Assembly (NCBI GenBank): GCA_947448695.1
Contig: CANFOL010000013.1
Location: 1 to 53,502, forward strand
Reading direction: 5' to 3'
Source: Burkholderiaceae bacterium
GTDB taxonomy: Bacteria; Pseudomonadota; Gammaproteobacteria; Burkholderiales; Burkholderiaceae
Length of the DNA: 53,502 bases
Below the pieces are notes generated by a model that had not been told where the DNA came from, did no database searches, and worked only from the letters and a program-made list of their open reading frames with translations. The first letter of the stretch is position 1. The number at the start of each line of letters is the position of its first letter. The translations under genes and the position numbers were made by a program. Shown here one piece after another: positions 40,372-50,338 of the stretch.

Positions 40372-40401
40372 ATTATATCCCGATAAAACCTCATGTGTCA
40401 A
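40372..40401 (-). promoter_or_regulatory. Consensus sigma-70 promoter of rplU-rpmA
   Basis: On the minus strand TTGACA (40401-40396) and TATAAT (40377-40372) are both perfect, with an 18-bp spacer. The start would be near 40365, leaving a ~43-nt leader with a small hairpin (TTCCC/GGGAA) before the ribosome-binding site. Confidence 0.88.
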
Positions 40402-40530
40402 AGACTAAAATGCCATCAGAAATGCTTGATTTATTCAAAGTTACTAAAATTCCCTTAAAATAGCTCTATGATCTAGATAAATTCTAAATAAAATATTATA
40501 AGTTGTTAATTTTGAAGAAAAAAATTATAA

Positions 40531-41547
40531 ATGAGCTTAAGTGCTGACACCGTTCAACCAGTTGTAAGTCTTTCTTCCATTCTGCATCCGATTGATGCCG
40601 ATATGAGAGCACTGGATCAGGTCATCAAAACAAGCCTAAGCTCTGATGTTGCTCTGATTAACCAAATTTCTCAATATTTGATCGAAGCTGGCGGCAAACG
40701 TATTCGTCCTGCTTTAATGTTTTTAATCTCAAATGCTCTTAGTGGTCAAAAAGCTGTTGCTCACCGGCATGAAATTGCTGCTGTTTTAGAGTTTATTCAT
40801 ACCGCAACTTTACTGCATGATGACGTGGTGGATGAATCGGATTTACGCCGAGGTCGTCAAACTGCAAATGCTGTCTTTGGCAATGCAGCTAGTGTTTTAG
40901 TAGGCGATTTTCTCTATTCAAGAGCTTTTCAAATGATGGTGGTTCCTGGTGAGCTCAAAATTATGGAGATCTTGTCGAGTGCTACCAACATCATTGCTGA
41001 AGGTGAAGTGCTTCAACTACTGAACTTGAATGATCCTTTGGTGACTGAAGATCGTTATTACAAAGTCATCTTATATAAAACAGCAAAATTGTTTGAGGCA
41101 TCTGCAGAGCTAGGAGCTGTTTTAGCTAAAGCAAATGCGTCTCAAACAAAAGCAGCCGCTGAGTTTGGGCAATATATTGGGGTGGTCTTTCAACTCATTG
41201 ATGATTGGTTGGATTACGCAGCTCAATCCTCAGTTCTTGGAAAAAATGCAGGGGATGATTTGCGCGAGGGTAAACCAACTCTACCGCTCATTTATCTTCT
41301 AAACGAAGGTACACCTGCACAAAAAGATATGGCTGCTTGTGCAATTGAACAAATCGAAGATTGTGATGAGGTTTTTTTCAAAGATGTTTTAGCTGCTGTC
41401 AAATCCAGCGGTGCGCTTGAATATACACTCAATCAAGCTGAAAAAAAGGCTATTGCGGCAAAAGATTGTCTGTCACACTTTCCAGATAATCCAAGCACTC
41501 AAGCACTTTACCAACTTTGCGAATACTCCTTATCGCGACCTTTTTAA
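40531..41547 (+). CDS. ispB: Octaprenyl diphosphate synthase-type polyprenyl synthetase
   Basis: Makes the long isoprenoid side chain of ubiquinone from FPP and IPP. The first Asp-rich motif is LLHDDVVDESDLRRGRQTAN (near residue 92), the second FQLIDDWLDY, and GGKRIRPAL binds IPP. 338 aa. Chain length (C40 in E. coli IspB) cannot be read directly. Divergent from rplU, as in many proteobacteria. Confidence 0.95.
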   Translation: MSLSADTVQPVVSLSSILHPIDADMRALDQVIKTSLSSDVALINQISQYLIEAGGKRIRPALMFLISNALSGQKAVAHRHEIAAVLEFIHTATLLHDDVVDESDLRRGRQTANAVFGNAASVLVGDFLYSRAFQMMVVPGELKIMEILSSATNIIAEGEVLQLLNLNDPLVTEDRYYKVILYKTAKLFEASAELGAVLAKANASQTKAAAEFGQYIGVVFQLIDDWLDYAAQSSVLGKNAGDDLREGKPTLPLIYLLNEGTPAQKDMAACAIEQIEDCDEVFFKDVLAAVKSSGALEYTLNQAEKKAIAAKDCLSHFPDNPSTQALYQLCEYSLSRPF

Positions 41548-41954
41548 CGTGCATTTACCTTTTTTAAAACCATCTCTACTGTCTTCGGTCGACCTCTTGT
41601 AATGACTTGATACGATTGGTCATTAATAAACAATAACTTACCGTCGTCCGTAATCCGCGCCATCACAGCATAGGTGTGTCTTGGATCGATTTTTTTCGGA
41701 TCATACTCTATCGTAAATTGAATCGGGACCTGTCCTGCTGGAGTGATTTTCAGGTCACTAATCTTGCGATATACTGCATCCGCAAGTGATACATCGGCTA
41801 AAACAATTTCTAATTGTGCATTTGGTGGCAAGGCAATGCGCTCCAAGTAGGTCACAGAGCCTTGAATTTTTTCTTGCTGATTCATCGCGCCACATCCTAT
41901 GATGTTACAAATGATAAAAATCCAGGCGATCCAAAACGGATGTCGATATTTCAT
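41544..41954 (-). CDS. YbaY-like lipoprotein
   Basis: 136 aa. The signal segment WIAWIFIICNIIGCGAM ends in IIGC, a lipobox with Cys21. The rest is a YbaY/YscW-type beta domain: IQGSVTYLERIALPPNAQLE, VQLADVS-like VLADVSLADAV, PIQFTIEYDPKKIDPRHTYA, then ARITDDGKLLFIN. Function of the family is poorly known; secretion-chaperone or surface roles are proposed for relatives. It ends 4 bp inside the ispB 3' end and follows the MscS-type gene by 2 bp. Confidence 0.82.
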   Translation of the reverse strand: MKYRHPFWIAWIFIICNIIGCGAMNQQEKIQGSVTYLERIALPPNAQLEIVLADVSLADAVYRKISDLKITPAGQVPIQFTIEYDPKKIDPRHTYAVMARITDDGKLLFINDQSYQVITRGRPKTVEMVLKKVNAR

Positions 41955-41956
41955 TA

Positions 41957-43537
41957 TTATTTCATCGTTGAAAGGACTGGGTGCAAAGGTTGCGACATAA
42001 AGTGTGGCGACATTATTTGAATTCCTGCACGATTAAACTCATCTTGAATTTTTTGATGTAACTCTGAAAGAATTTTGGTTTGGATTTCCGGAAACTCTGT
42101 GTGAAAAAATAACTGATACTCCACATAAAAATCACTCAGTGCTCTTTGGAAAACATATGGGGACGGAGCACTTATTATTTGATTTGTCGACAAAGCAGCA
42201 CTAATCAGTATTTCATGTACTGTTCTCCAAGGTGCATCATATCCAATAGTGACTGTTGTAGAGATTAATGAACCAGTGGCATCATTTAACCGCGTAAAGT
42301 TCTCAATCGAATTGGAAATAATGACTGAGTTTGGAATCGTGGTTTCAATCTTATTTTGTGTTTGAATTTTTGTTGCCAAACCACCAATTTCAGTAACGAC
42401 GCCTTTAACCCCATTTACTTGGATGAAATCTCCCACCCTTAATGCTCTTGAGTAGACAACAACTAAACCACTCATCAGTTGTGTAACCAATCCAGTAGAA
42501 CCTAATGAAATAATGACTCCTAATAAAACTGAAAGTCCTTTAAATGCTTCACTATTCGACCCAGGTATGAAGGGGTAAATAATAGCAATACAAAGCCCCC
42601 AAATAATGACTGTGGTAATTCTTTGGGTGGCACTGACAGTCTCAAAGTGAAGCAACGGGATTTTTAATTGGCCAGATTGAACTCTTCGAAAAAATACCTT
42701 TAATAAATCTAATAAAGATCGAGTAATGAATACCACGATAAAAATCGTCATTAAATTCGGTATTGCAGCCAGTATTGACTCAACGACCCAGTGCAAAGTA
42801 TGACTAACGTACATACCCAATTTATGTCCTAATGGATAGGTCAGTGGAAATCGACTAAAACAAAAAGTGATCCAACTATACAATAAGATTAATATTAATA
42901 ACCAACTAATAAATTGAGTTAATCTTGCCCCAAACAGGAAAAAATACTCGACCCAATGGGTGCCGTTATGACGTGTGGAAATTTCGCGGCATTTAATTAA
43001 TAAATAGTGGCCCGACCAATTGAGGCCACGTTTGAGAATAACAATTGATGCGATTAATGCAATCGTGGCCAATAAAGCCACGAAGAACTCATGAATTAAA
43101 AATGAAATTTTGCTTTGTTGATATCTAGCATTTTTTAGCTCTTCTAAGATTAGGGTTGTTTCCTTTACAAGATCAGCCATTTGTTCACTTGATTCCGGAT
43201 CCAAATCTTTTTCAATCAGTGAAAAAAGGTGTCGAGTGCCAAGATGAAACTGAAAACCTTTCTCACCCGCTAAACTAAAAGGTACAGCGCGAATATCTTC
43301 AATGAGCTCCATCGTTTCAACTTGACGCATCCTCTTAAGTGCATTTTCTACTCGAATTGACGGCGAGGCGCCATTTAAATTTGCTCGAAAAATAGCAAGA
43401 TCACGGTTCATAAACGTTAAAGTTTCAGGACGAACTTCCTCATTCGCCTTTACTGCAGCAAATCCTTGCGGGATAAAGATGTTCGTTATCAGAAATAAGG
43501 CAAGAAAAAACCAATGAACTCTGCGTTGAATATGCAT
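41957..43537 (-). CDS. MscS-family mechanosensitive channel-like protein
   Basis: 526 aa. A signal peptide (VHWFFLALFLITNIFIPQGF) and a periplasmic helical region (residues 30-150) precede several membrane helices (150-330). The MscS core follows: LLGVIISLGSTGLVTQLMSG pore helix, then the beta domain VYSRALRVGDFIQVNGVKGV, VTEIGGLATKIQTQNKIETT, IPNSVIISNSIENFTR. Likely opens under membrane tension to release solutes. It is larger than MscS (286 aa) and smaller than MscK. Followed by the YbaY-like lipoprotein gene at 2 bp. Confidence 0.9.
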   Translation of the reverse strand: MHIQRRVHWFFLALFLITNIFIPQGFAAVKANEEVRPETLTFMNRDLAIFRANLNGASPSIRVENALKRMRQVETMELIEDIRAVPFSLAGEKGFQFHLGTRHLFSLIEKDLDPESSEQMADLVKETTLILEELKNARYQQSKISFLIHEFFVALLATIALIASIVILKRGLNWSGHYLLIKCREISTRHNGTHWVEYFFLFGARLTQFISWLLILILLYSWITFCFSRFPLTYPLGHKLGMYVSHTLHWVVESILAAIPNLMTIFIVVFITRSLLDLLKVFFRRVQSGQLKIPLLHFETVSATQRITTVIIWGLCIAIIYPFIPGSNSEAFKGLSVLLGVIISLGSTGLVTQLMSGLVVVYSRALRVGDFIQVNGVKGVVTEIGGLATKIQTQNKIETTIPNSVIISNSIENFTRLNDATGSLISTTVTIGYDAPWRTVHEILISAALSTNQIISAPSPYVFQRALSDFYVEYQLFFHTEFPEIQTKILSELHQKIQDEFNRAGIQIMSPHFMSQPLHPVLSTMK

Positions 43538-43598
43538 TTTTTTATCTCTTTTAATTTTTAGTGAGAAAATTCAATTTACTTCATTTTGCCTAATTTTG

Positions 43599-45548
43599 AT
43601 GACGAAAACCAACTACCGACCAGAAATTGATGGCTTAAGGGCAATTGCAGTCATCTCAGTTCTCGTTTTTCATACTTTTGTAGATATCTTGCCGGGTGGA
43701 TTTGTTGGGGTAGATATTTTCTTTGTTATTTCAGGATATTTAATTACTCAGATTATCTTTCAGGAATTACAATCCGGAACTTTTTCTCTATGGGGCTTTT
43801 ATCAACGGCGAATCCGTCGAATTTTCCCTGCTCTTTTACTCATTTTTCTCACCTGTACCGTCCTCGGATGGATCATTCTCACCCCATTTGAATATGAGCT
43901 ATATGGCACACATATGTTGGCTGGGGCAGGTTTTGTGCCCAACATTATTTTTTGGAGAGAAGCTGGATACTTTGATAAAGAAGCCATTACAAAACCGCTT
44001 CTTCATTTGTGGTCTCTTGGTGTTGAAGAACAGTTCTACTTGGTTTGGCCTCTCATATTAGGTCTTAGTTGGAAAATTTGGAAGCCCCATCCCCAGTCTG
44101 TTTTTAAAGTGGTCCTGACTTTAGTCCTCATCTCCTTGATCTGGAGTGGTTACCAAATCAAGCATCATCCCATTGCAGACTTTTACTCGCCCTTCTCGCG
44201 TTTTTGGGAATTGGCTTTAGGAGGTTCTATTGCCATTTGGGTCTCACGCCCAGAATGTCTAAAACTTGAATCTCCATTTTTTGTAATGGCCGGGTTTGGC
44301 TTAATCACTTTTGCACTCTTTGGCTTCAATACCAATACACCTTTCCCTGGCTTATGGGCTCTGATTCCCTGCCTGGGATCTGGGCTTCTTTTAATGGCAA
44401 ATCCTCAATCTAGTCCATTGCGATTTGTTTTAAGTCATCCACTGATGGTTTTTATCGGGTTAATTAGTTACCCTCTGTATTTGTGGCATTGGCCTTTACT
44501 TTCTTTTGCCAGAATTTTAGAAGGGCAGGCTTTACCCAATATACAAAAACTTTTTTTATTAGCTTTGTCAGTGTTGCTCGCATGGCTTACATTTCGGTTT
44601 TTGGAAAAGCCGATTCGAGGTTCTCGCTCATCGAAAACTGCCATTGTTTTATTACTCTGTATGGTGTTAGCGCTAAGTTTTGGTGTGGTTCTTCGTAAAA
44701 AAGATGGCTTTAAACATCGCCACGAACATGTTTTACGTGCGAATCCTAATACCATGGTTGTTGGTGAGTTTAGAGGCGAAATACTTCGCCCATGTGAGCT
44801 AGCTTTGCCAATATCCCAAGAACTAGATTGTTTTGCTGATAAGCGTGAGCCCATCAAATTTGCCATGCTAGGGGATAGTAAGGCAGAAGCTCTGTATTAT
44901 GGCCTCACCAGCGTTTCTTCTGAGAAAGGGCATTGGTTGTTAGTGGATGGCGTACACCCAAGCCCTCTAGGCGCTGGTGCCGATCCTCGAGTTCAGCAAG
45001 TATTTGAATCGGTTAGTAAAACGCCGAATATTGAGGTTATTGCTATTGCAAATACACTAACCAGTCTTTTCCCTTTAGATAAAAATACTGGTCTTATTTC
45101 CTCTGACTCTCCTGATCCTTTTCAACAACTAGATATTTGGAGTAAACAAATTTTAGCCTTAGAAAATGCCGGTAAAAAAGTCGTCGTAATCATTGATAAC
45201 CCTACATTTCCTGATCCAACTAGCTGTATTCAGGGTGGTTTAACTTCCTCTCATTTTCTCAATCAACTTTTTACTCGCAGAGCGAACCCTTATTGCTCGA
45301 TTGCTTATGATCAATTTTTAAAAGGTACTCAGCCCTATCGTGCTTGGTTAAAGGCTCTTCAACAGCTTCACCCTAACTTAATTATTTTTGATACAAGCCC
45401 CTATTTATGTGATGTTAAAAATAATATATGTACGATTACAAGTGAATCTAACTTTTTATATAGCTACAGTAATCATATTTCTGATTACGCTGCAAAAAAA
45501 ATCGGGCTTGGCTTAACCACAATCGTCGATCAACTTCTGAACAAATAA
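43599..45548 (+). CDS. Membrane acyltransferase (acyltransferase-3) fused to SGNH-type domain
   Basis: 649 aa. The N-terminal part has about ten membrane helices with acyltransferase-3 motifs YRPEIDGLRAIAVISVLVFH (catalytic His), GGFVGVDIFFVISGYLIT, RRIRRIFPAL and LWSLGVEEQFYLVWPL. From about residue 400 an SGNH/GDSL-like domain begins with FAMLGDSKAEALYYGL (GDS Ser). This OafA/OatA architecture O-acetylates surface polysaccharide or lipid. In the final block the usual YxDDDHLS is YSYSNHIS, so the triad Asp is missing. No SD is seen before the ATG; an adjoining TTG is rejected. No polysaccharide genes flank it. Confidence 0.9.
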   Translation: MTKTNYRPEIDGLRAIAVISVLVFHTFVDILPGGFVGVDIFFVISGYLITQIIFQELQSGTFSLWGFYQRRIRRIFPALLLIFLTCTVLGWIILTPFEYELYGTHMLAGAGFVPNIIFWREAGYFDKEAITKPLLHLWSLGVEEQFYLVWPLILGLSWKIWKPHPQSVFKVVLTLVLISLIWSGYQIKHHPIADFYSPFSRFWELALGGSIAIWVSRPECLKLESPFFVMAGFGLITFALFGFNTNTPFPGLWALIPCLGSGLLLMANPQSSPLRFVLSHPLMVFIGLISYPLYLWHWPLLSFARILEGQALPNIQKLFLLALSVLLAWLTFRFLEKPIRGSRSSKTAIVLLLCMVLALSFGVVLRKKDGFKHRHEHVLRANPNTMVVGEFRGEILRPCELALPISQELDCFADKREPIKFAMLGDSKAEALYYGLTSVSSEKGHWLLVDGVHPSPLGAGADPRVQQVFESVSKTPNIEVIAIANTLTSLFPLDKNTGLISSDSPDPFQQLDIWSKQILALENAGKKVVVIIDNPTFPDPTSCIQGGLTSSHFLNQLFTRRANPYCSIAYDQFLKGTQPYRAWLKALQQLHPNLIIFDTSPYLCDVKNNICTITSESNFLYSYSNHISDYAAKKIGLGLTTIVDQLLNK

Positions 45549-45606
45549 ATCTAAGTCATCGGCATAATATTTCGTAACATTGAATGAAATTGTTTACACT
45601 GTAACT

Positions 45607-46578
45607 ATGACTACTACTTCTACACCTTGGTCGATTTCACAAGTCGAAGCACTTTATGACTTGCCTTTTCAGACCTTAATGGCCAAAGCCGCAGATGTTC
45701 ATCGAGAATATTTTCCCGATGGCGATATTGAACTAGCAACCCTCCTTTCTATCAAAACGGGTGGTTGCCCTGAAGACTGCTCTTATTGTCCGCAAGCTGC
45801 TCGCTACCATACAGGTGTAGAAGCTACCAAACTCATGGATATCAATGAAGTTTTAGATGCTGCAAGAGCAGCCAAAGCAGCTGGTTCAAACCGATTCTGC
45901 ATGGGTGCGGCATGGCGTGAACCAAAGGACCGAGATATCGAAAAAGTTGCAATCATGATTCGTGAAGTAAAAGCACTCGGTTTAGAAACTTGTGCGACGC
46001 TAGGTATGTTAGAGGCAACCCAAGCTCATACTTTAAAAGAGGCCGGCTTAGATTTTTATAACCACAACCTGGATACGAGCGAAGACTTTTATGGCAGCGT
46101 GATACAAACCAGAGAATATCAAGACCGTATTAATACATTAGGCCATGTAAGAGAGAGTGGTATGTCTGTCTGTTGTGGTGGAATCATTGGTATGGGTGAG
46201 TCCCGTCGTCAACGTGCTTCACTCATTGCGCGACTGGCAAACCTAGCACCATATCCAGAGTCTGTTCCCATTAATCACTTAGTTCCTATGCCAGGAACAC
46301 CCCTAGAAAATCAACCACCACTTGACCCACTTGAATTTGTGAGAACAATCGCCGTCGCCCGTATCACGATGCCAAAAGCAAGGGTACGTCTGTCCGCAGG
46401 TCGTCAAGAGCTAGGAAAAGCTGTACAAGCCATGTGCTTTATGGCCGGTGCTAATTCTATTTTCTATGGCGATAAACTTTTAACCACGAATAATCCTGAA
46501 GCTGAAACTGATCGCGCTCTTTTACAAGAGCTTGGCTTAAAAACTAAAGTCAATCAAACTGCCGAAATCGCAGTTTGA
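45607..46578 (+). CDS. bioB: Biotin synthase
   Basis: Radical SAM enzyme that inserts sulfur into dethiobiotin. [20 protein letters not shown] carries the CxxxCxxC 4Fe-4S cluster. [28 protein letters not shown] and [20 protein letters not shown] are family signatures, including the [2Fe-2S] ligands. The ATG at 45607 gives 323 aa; the in-frame TTG at 45580 is less likely. No Shine-Dalgarno precedes the ATG and a -10-like TACACT ends 6 nt ahead, hinting at a leaderless message. Other bio genes are not nearby. Confidence 0.97.
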   Translation: MTTTSTPWSISQVEALYDLPFQTLMAKAADVHREYFPDGDIELATLLSIKTGGCPEDCSYCPQAARYHTGVEATKLMDINEVLDAARAAKAAGSNRFCMGAAWREPKDRDIEKVAIMIREVKALGLETCATLGMLEATQAHTLKEAGLDFYNHNLDTSEDFYGSVIQTREYQDRINTLGHVRESGMSVCCGGIIGMGESRRQRASLIARLANLAPYPESVPINHLVPMPGTPLENQPPLDPLEFVRTIAVARITMPKARVRLSAGRQELGKAVQAMCFMAGANSIFYGDKLLTTNNPEAETDRALLQELGLKTKVNQTAEIAV

Positions 46579-46581
46579 AAT

Positions 46582-47574
46582 TCAGATCACCTGCAGCATG
46601 ATTTTGCCAATATGCGCACTGCTTTCCATGCGTTCATGTGCCTTAACTACTTCATCCAAGGGGTATACGGAATCAATCACTGGTAAGCACTTTCCACATT
46701 CGAGTAGAGGCCACACATTTTTTAGCAGGGCATGCGCGATTTGGGCTTTTTGCACATCGCTTCTTGGTCGCAAAGTAGCTCCAGTATAGGTAAGCCGCTT
46801 ACGCATAATCGCTTGAACATCAAGAGAAGCTTTACTGCCTTCAAGGAAGGCAACTTGTAATAATCTGCCATCAATCGCAAGCGAATGAAGGTTACGTTGG
46901 ATGTACGATCCGCCCACCATATCTAAGATGACATTCACGCCTTTTTTGTTCGTAGAATCAAGAACCCGCTCGACAAAATCCTCTTCTTTATAATTAAATA
47001 CTTCATCGGCACCTCGTTGTTTACAGGCTTTCACTTTTTCCGAGTTACCAACTGTTGTATAGACTGTTGCGCCAAACTGTTTAGCCAATTGAATCGCCGT
47101 AATGCCAATGCCACTAGAACCGCCGTGAATCAAAATACTTTCTCCAGCTTGAAGATGCCCCATATCGAATAAGTTAGACCAAACAGTAAAGTAATTTTCT
47201 GGAATAGCGGCCGCATGCAGCATGGATAACCCTTTAGGAATGGGTAAACAACTACCCTCATCCGTCACGCAGTACTCTGCATATGCTCCGCCAGGTGTCA
47301 ATGCACATACTTGATCACCTACTTTCAATTGCGTCACGTTTTTACCAACGGCAGCAACTTCTCCAGCAACTTCTAACCCTAAATATGGGGAAGCGCCAGG
47401 CGGAGGTGGATATGACCCTGAGCGCTGAAATACGTCGGGTCGATTAATACCTACGACATGAGACTTAATTAAGACTTGGTTATCACTTGGAGTAGGGACT
47501 TCTATTTCCTCGATACGCATCACCTGTGCAGGTCCGCCGGCACCATGAGTTACTCCACGCATTGTTTTATTCAT
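46582..47574 (-). CDS. Zinc-free quinone oxidoreductase (MDR superfamily, PIG3/Qor-like)
   Basis: 330 aa NADPH-dependent oxidoreductase. GroES-like N-terminal domain (VVGINRPDVFQRSGSYPPPP, LGLEVAGEVAAVGKNV) and Rossmann domain with ILIHGGSSGIGITAIQLAKQ (near residue 145). YxxxG-type NYFTVWSNLFD and DMVGGSYIQRNL match the PIG3 (TP53I3-like) subgroup, which reduces quinones. Zinc-binding cysteines of alcohol dehydrogenases are absent. It converges on bioB with 3 bp between stops and follows the aminotransferase gene by 29 bp. Confidence 0.88.
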   Translation of the reverse strand: MNKTMRGVTHGAGGPAQVMRIEEIEVPTPSDNQVLIKSHVVGINRPDVFQRSGSYPPPPGASPYLGLEVAGEVAAVGKNVTQLKVGDQVCALTPGGAYAEYCVTDEGSCLPIPKGLSMLHAAAIPENYFTVWSNLFDMGHLQAGESILIHGGSSGIGITAIQLAKQFGATVYTTVGNSEKVKACKQRGADEVFNYKEEDFVERVLDSTNKKGVNVILDMVGGSYIQRNLHSLAIDGRLLQVAFLEGSKASLDVQAIMRKRLTYTGATLRPRSDVQKAQIAHALLKNVWPLLECGKCLPVIDSVYPLDEVVKAHERMESSAHIGKIMLQVI

Positions 47575-47603
47575 TGATTGATCTCTTTTCTTAAGATATG
47601 TTT

Positions 47604-48791
47604 TTACAATCGTTGTAGTTGCTTAATTGCTGCATTGAGTGTTTCTTCTTTTTTAGCAAAACAAAAACGAATCATATTCTCATCATTTGATTTGCCATAA
47701 AAAGCGGATACAGGAATTGCAGCCACTTTGATCTCAGTCGTTAGCCATTTACAAAAATCAGTTTCATTGAGCTTTGCCTCAGGTATCTTTAACTGCGAAT
47801 AATCAACGCATTGAAAATAAGTTCCTGGCGATGGCAATAAAGAAAATTGGGTATTTTTTAAACCCGCCTGAAAATAATCTCTTTTCTTTTGATAAAAATG
47901 AGATAAAGCTAAATATGGATTAGGATCTTCTAGATAAGCAGCTATGCCATATTGCATAGGGGTATTTACTGTAAATACGTTAAATTGATGAACTTTTCTG
48001 AATTCAGTCATCAAATCTTGAGGGGCGCACACATATCCCACTTTCCAGCCAGTGACATGAAATGTTTTACCAAAACTTGAAATTAAAAAACTACGCTTTG
48101 CAAGTTCAGGATGCCTGGCGATACTTTGATGCAAAGCATCATCAAATACCATATGTTCATAGACTTCATCACTACAGATAATGGCATTGGTGGGCCTTAC
48201 TAATTCAGCAAGACGATCCAAGTCTTTTGCCTGCCACACCATTCCTGTGGGATTGTGTGGTGAATTAATCATGATAAGGCGCGTCTTCGGGTTGATTGAT
48301 TGGGCTAATTCATCCCAAGGCAATGCATAAGACTCAATGATTCCTTGATCATTTCTGATGGGCTTCATCTGAAGCGCAATGGTTTTACCCCCTGCCATGT
48401 CGATTGAAGGCACATAGGAGTCATATACTGGCTCTATCACAATGACTTCTTCATTCGGCCGAACTACTGCTAGGATGACGGTCAGAATAGCTTGTGTAGC
48501 CCCAGCTGTAATTGTTATTTCTTGTATAGGGTCGTATCTTTTACCGTATAAGCTCTCCACCTTTTCCGACACTTTTTGTCGTAATGGAACAATACCTGCC
48601 ATTGGAGGATATTGATTTTGATCATTTTTCATGGCCTGATGAACCGAATCAATGAGTTGTGGGTCACAAGAAAAGTCTGGGAAACCCTGTCCTAAATTAA
48701 TGGCCTGATGTTCTGTTGCAAGTGCTGACATCACCGTAAAAATAGTGGTGCCTACTTGAGGAAATTTTGAATTTAAAAGTGTATGAGGCAT
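47604..48791 (-). CDS. Methionine aminotransferase (YbdL/KAT-like, PLP class I)
   Basis: 395 aa class I/II aminotransferase. INLGQGFPDFSCDPQLIDSV and QYPPMAGIVPLRQ are typical of the YbdL/kynurenine aminotransferase-like subgroup that acts on methionine and related ketoacids. PLP contacts: NSPHNPTGMVW, ICSDEVYEHMVFD, and the Schiff-base Lys in SSFGKTFHVTGWKVGY (near residue 242). C-terminal MIRFCFAKKEETL binds the carboxylate. Probably acts in methionine salvage. Followed by the quinone oxidoreductase gene. Confidence 0.88.
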   Translation of the reverse strand: MPHTLLNSKFPQVGTTIFTVMSALATEHQAINLGQGFPDFSCDPQLIDSVHQAMKNDQNQYPPMAGIVPLRQKVSEKVESLYGKRYDPIQEITITAGATQAILTVILAVVRPNEEVIVIEPVYDSYVPSIDMAGGKTIALQMKPIRNDQGIIESYALPWDELAQSINPKTRLIMINSPHNPTGMVWQAKDLDRLAELVRPTNAIICSDEVYEHMVFDDALHQSIARHPELAKRSFLISSFGKTFHVTGWKVGYVCAPQDLMTEFRKVHQFNVFTVNTPMQYGIAAYLEDPNPYLALSHFYQKKRDYFQAGLKNTQFSLLPSPGTYFQCVDYSQLKIPEAKLNETDFCKWLTTEIKVAAIPVSAFYGKSNDENMIRFCFAKKEETLNAAIKQLQRL

Positions 48792-48931
48792 AGGTAATTT
48801 AAAAATGACATTATTTCAAATCAATAGAAACATTATGCTTGATTTATCTTCGCTATAATCCCAAGAATACATAAGGGTGCTTTTTATAAAGCAATTCGTG
48901 TGGCCCTCTTCTAAAAACATATTCTATATTG

Positions 48932-50221
48932 ATGAATCCAACATCGGCTAACACTTCACTTTACCCCCTGCAAAATAAGCTAGCACTGCGTGTATTTTTT
49001 TGTTTTGCCTTTGCTTATCTCTTATCTTATGGACTGCGAACTATTAATGCTGTTATAGCACCCAGTTTAATCTCAGATCTAGGAATTAGTAACTCCACCC
49101 TTGGTGCCTTATCTGCAGCCTACTTTATTGGCTTTTTTTTCATGCAAATACCTCTTGGGCACTGGCTTGACCAATATGGCTCAAGAAAGTCTGAGAGTTT
49201 CATGTTGCTGTTTGCTGTATTAGGTGCGTCCTGCTTTGCAATGGCTGATCATGTGGCTTACTTGACGATTGGTAGAGGTCTAATCGGTGTAGGTGTATCA
49301 GCTTGTTTAATGAGCGCTCTTACTTTTTATAAACGCTGGTTTAAGCCTGAACAACAAGCAACTCTTGCATCTGGAATGCTGATGTTTGGGACAGCTGGAG
49401 CCATATTAATGACTATTCCAGTAGAAATGGCAATGCCCATCATTGGTTGGCGTGGTGTTTTTTGGGTCATGGTAGGCTTACTTGTTGTTTCTATCTTAGT
49501 TATTCGTTACGGCATTCCAAAATCTACAGATCCGTCTCCTGTAATAAAGAATCATCATGAGACGGGTACTTTTGGATGGCTCAAAGGATATGTCCCCATT
49601 CTGAAAAGTGGGTATTTTTTACAAGTGATGCCAATGGGTATTTTTAATCAAGGGGGATTTCATGCGATTCAAACCCTATGGTTAGGTGCTTGGTTTAAAG
49701 ACATCGTTATGCTCTCTAAGCATGAAGTAGCTAATCATCTTTTTATATTTAATCTTGTGATTCTTGCTAGTTATGCAGCAAACTTATTTATTCCCCGTCT
49801 ACTCAACAAAAAAGGTATTTCCACCTTTCGCTATGCAAGTGTCATTAGTGGTTTTGCCATTATTACCCAAGTTTTAGCCTTATATCTTCCACCTCAATAT
49901 GCGAGTATCTCTTTATTTATATTTGGACTATGCTCTACGTCTTTTATTTTGGCTCAGTCACAATTTAATCAATTTTTTCCCAATTCAATTAGTGGTAAAG
50001 CAAGTACTTCATTTAATATGCTTATTTTTGCTGGGGCTTTTATCACTCAATGGGGTATCGGTCTTCTGGTGGACTACTTCATTGGTCTTGGAATTCTTCA
50101 GCCTGAAGCACTTAAATTTGCCTTACTCATTTTCTTAGTCATTCAAATCGCATCATATATCTGGTTGTGGGTAGCCCCATATGTTCTGGATAAATCTCGA
50201 TTTAATACTACTTCTAGCTAA
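48932..50221 (+). CDS. MFS transporter
   Basis: 429 aa with about twelve membrane helices. The major facilitator loop 2-3 pattern appears as GHWLDQYGSRKSESFML near residue 78, and LMSALTFYKRWFKPEQQATL fits loop 4-5. The N-terminus resembles the anion/phosphate-ester and nitrate-type branch (LRTINAVIAPSLISDLGISN), but the substrate cannot be told. ATG at 48932 is used, one codon after a TTG. It stands alone between the divergent aminotransferase gene and the TRAP genes. Confidence 0.85.
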   Translation: MNPTSANTSLYPLQNKLALRVFFCFAFAYLLSYGLRTINAVIAPSLISDLGISNSTLGALSAAYFIGFFFMQIPLGHWLDQYGSRKSESFMLLFAVLGASCFAMADHVAYLTIGRGLIGVGVSACLMSALTFYKRWFKPEQQATLASGMLMFGTAGAILMTIPVEMAMPIIGWRGVFWVMVGLLVVSILVIRYGIPKSTDPSPVIKNHHETGTFGWLKGYVPILKSGYFLQVMPMGIFNQGGFHAIQTLWLGAWFKDIVMLSKHEVANHLFIFNLVILASYAANLFIPRLLNKKGISTFRYASVISGFAIITQVLALYLPPQYASISLFIFGLCSTSFILAQSQFNQFFPNSISGKASTSFNMLIFAGAFITQWGIGLLVDYFIGLGILQPEALKFALLIFLVIQIASYIWLWVAPYVLDKSRFNTTSS

Positions 50222-50338
50222 AGATCTAAACTCAGTTCCTTTGATTTGCTATTAATTATTTTGTGATTTTTTTGATTTCTATTAATATCTTAATTTGATA
50301 TTACTGAAAACTTAAAACCACATACAAAAGGAGTCAAT

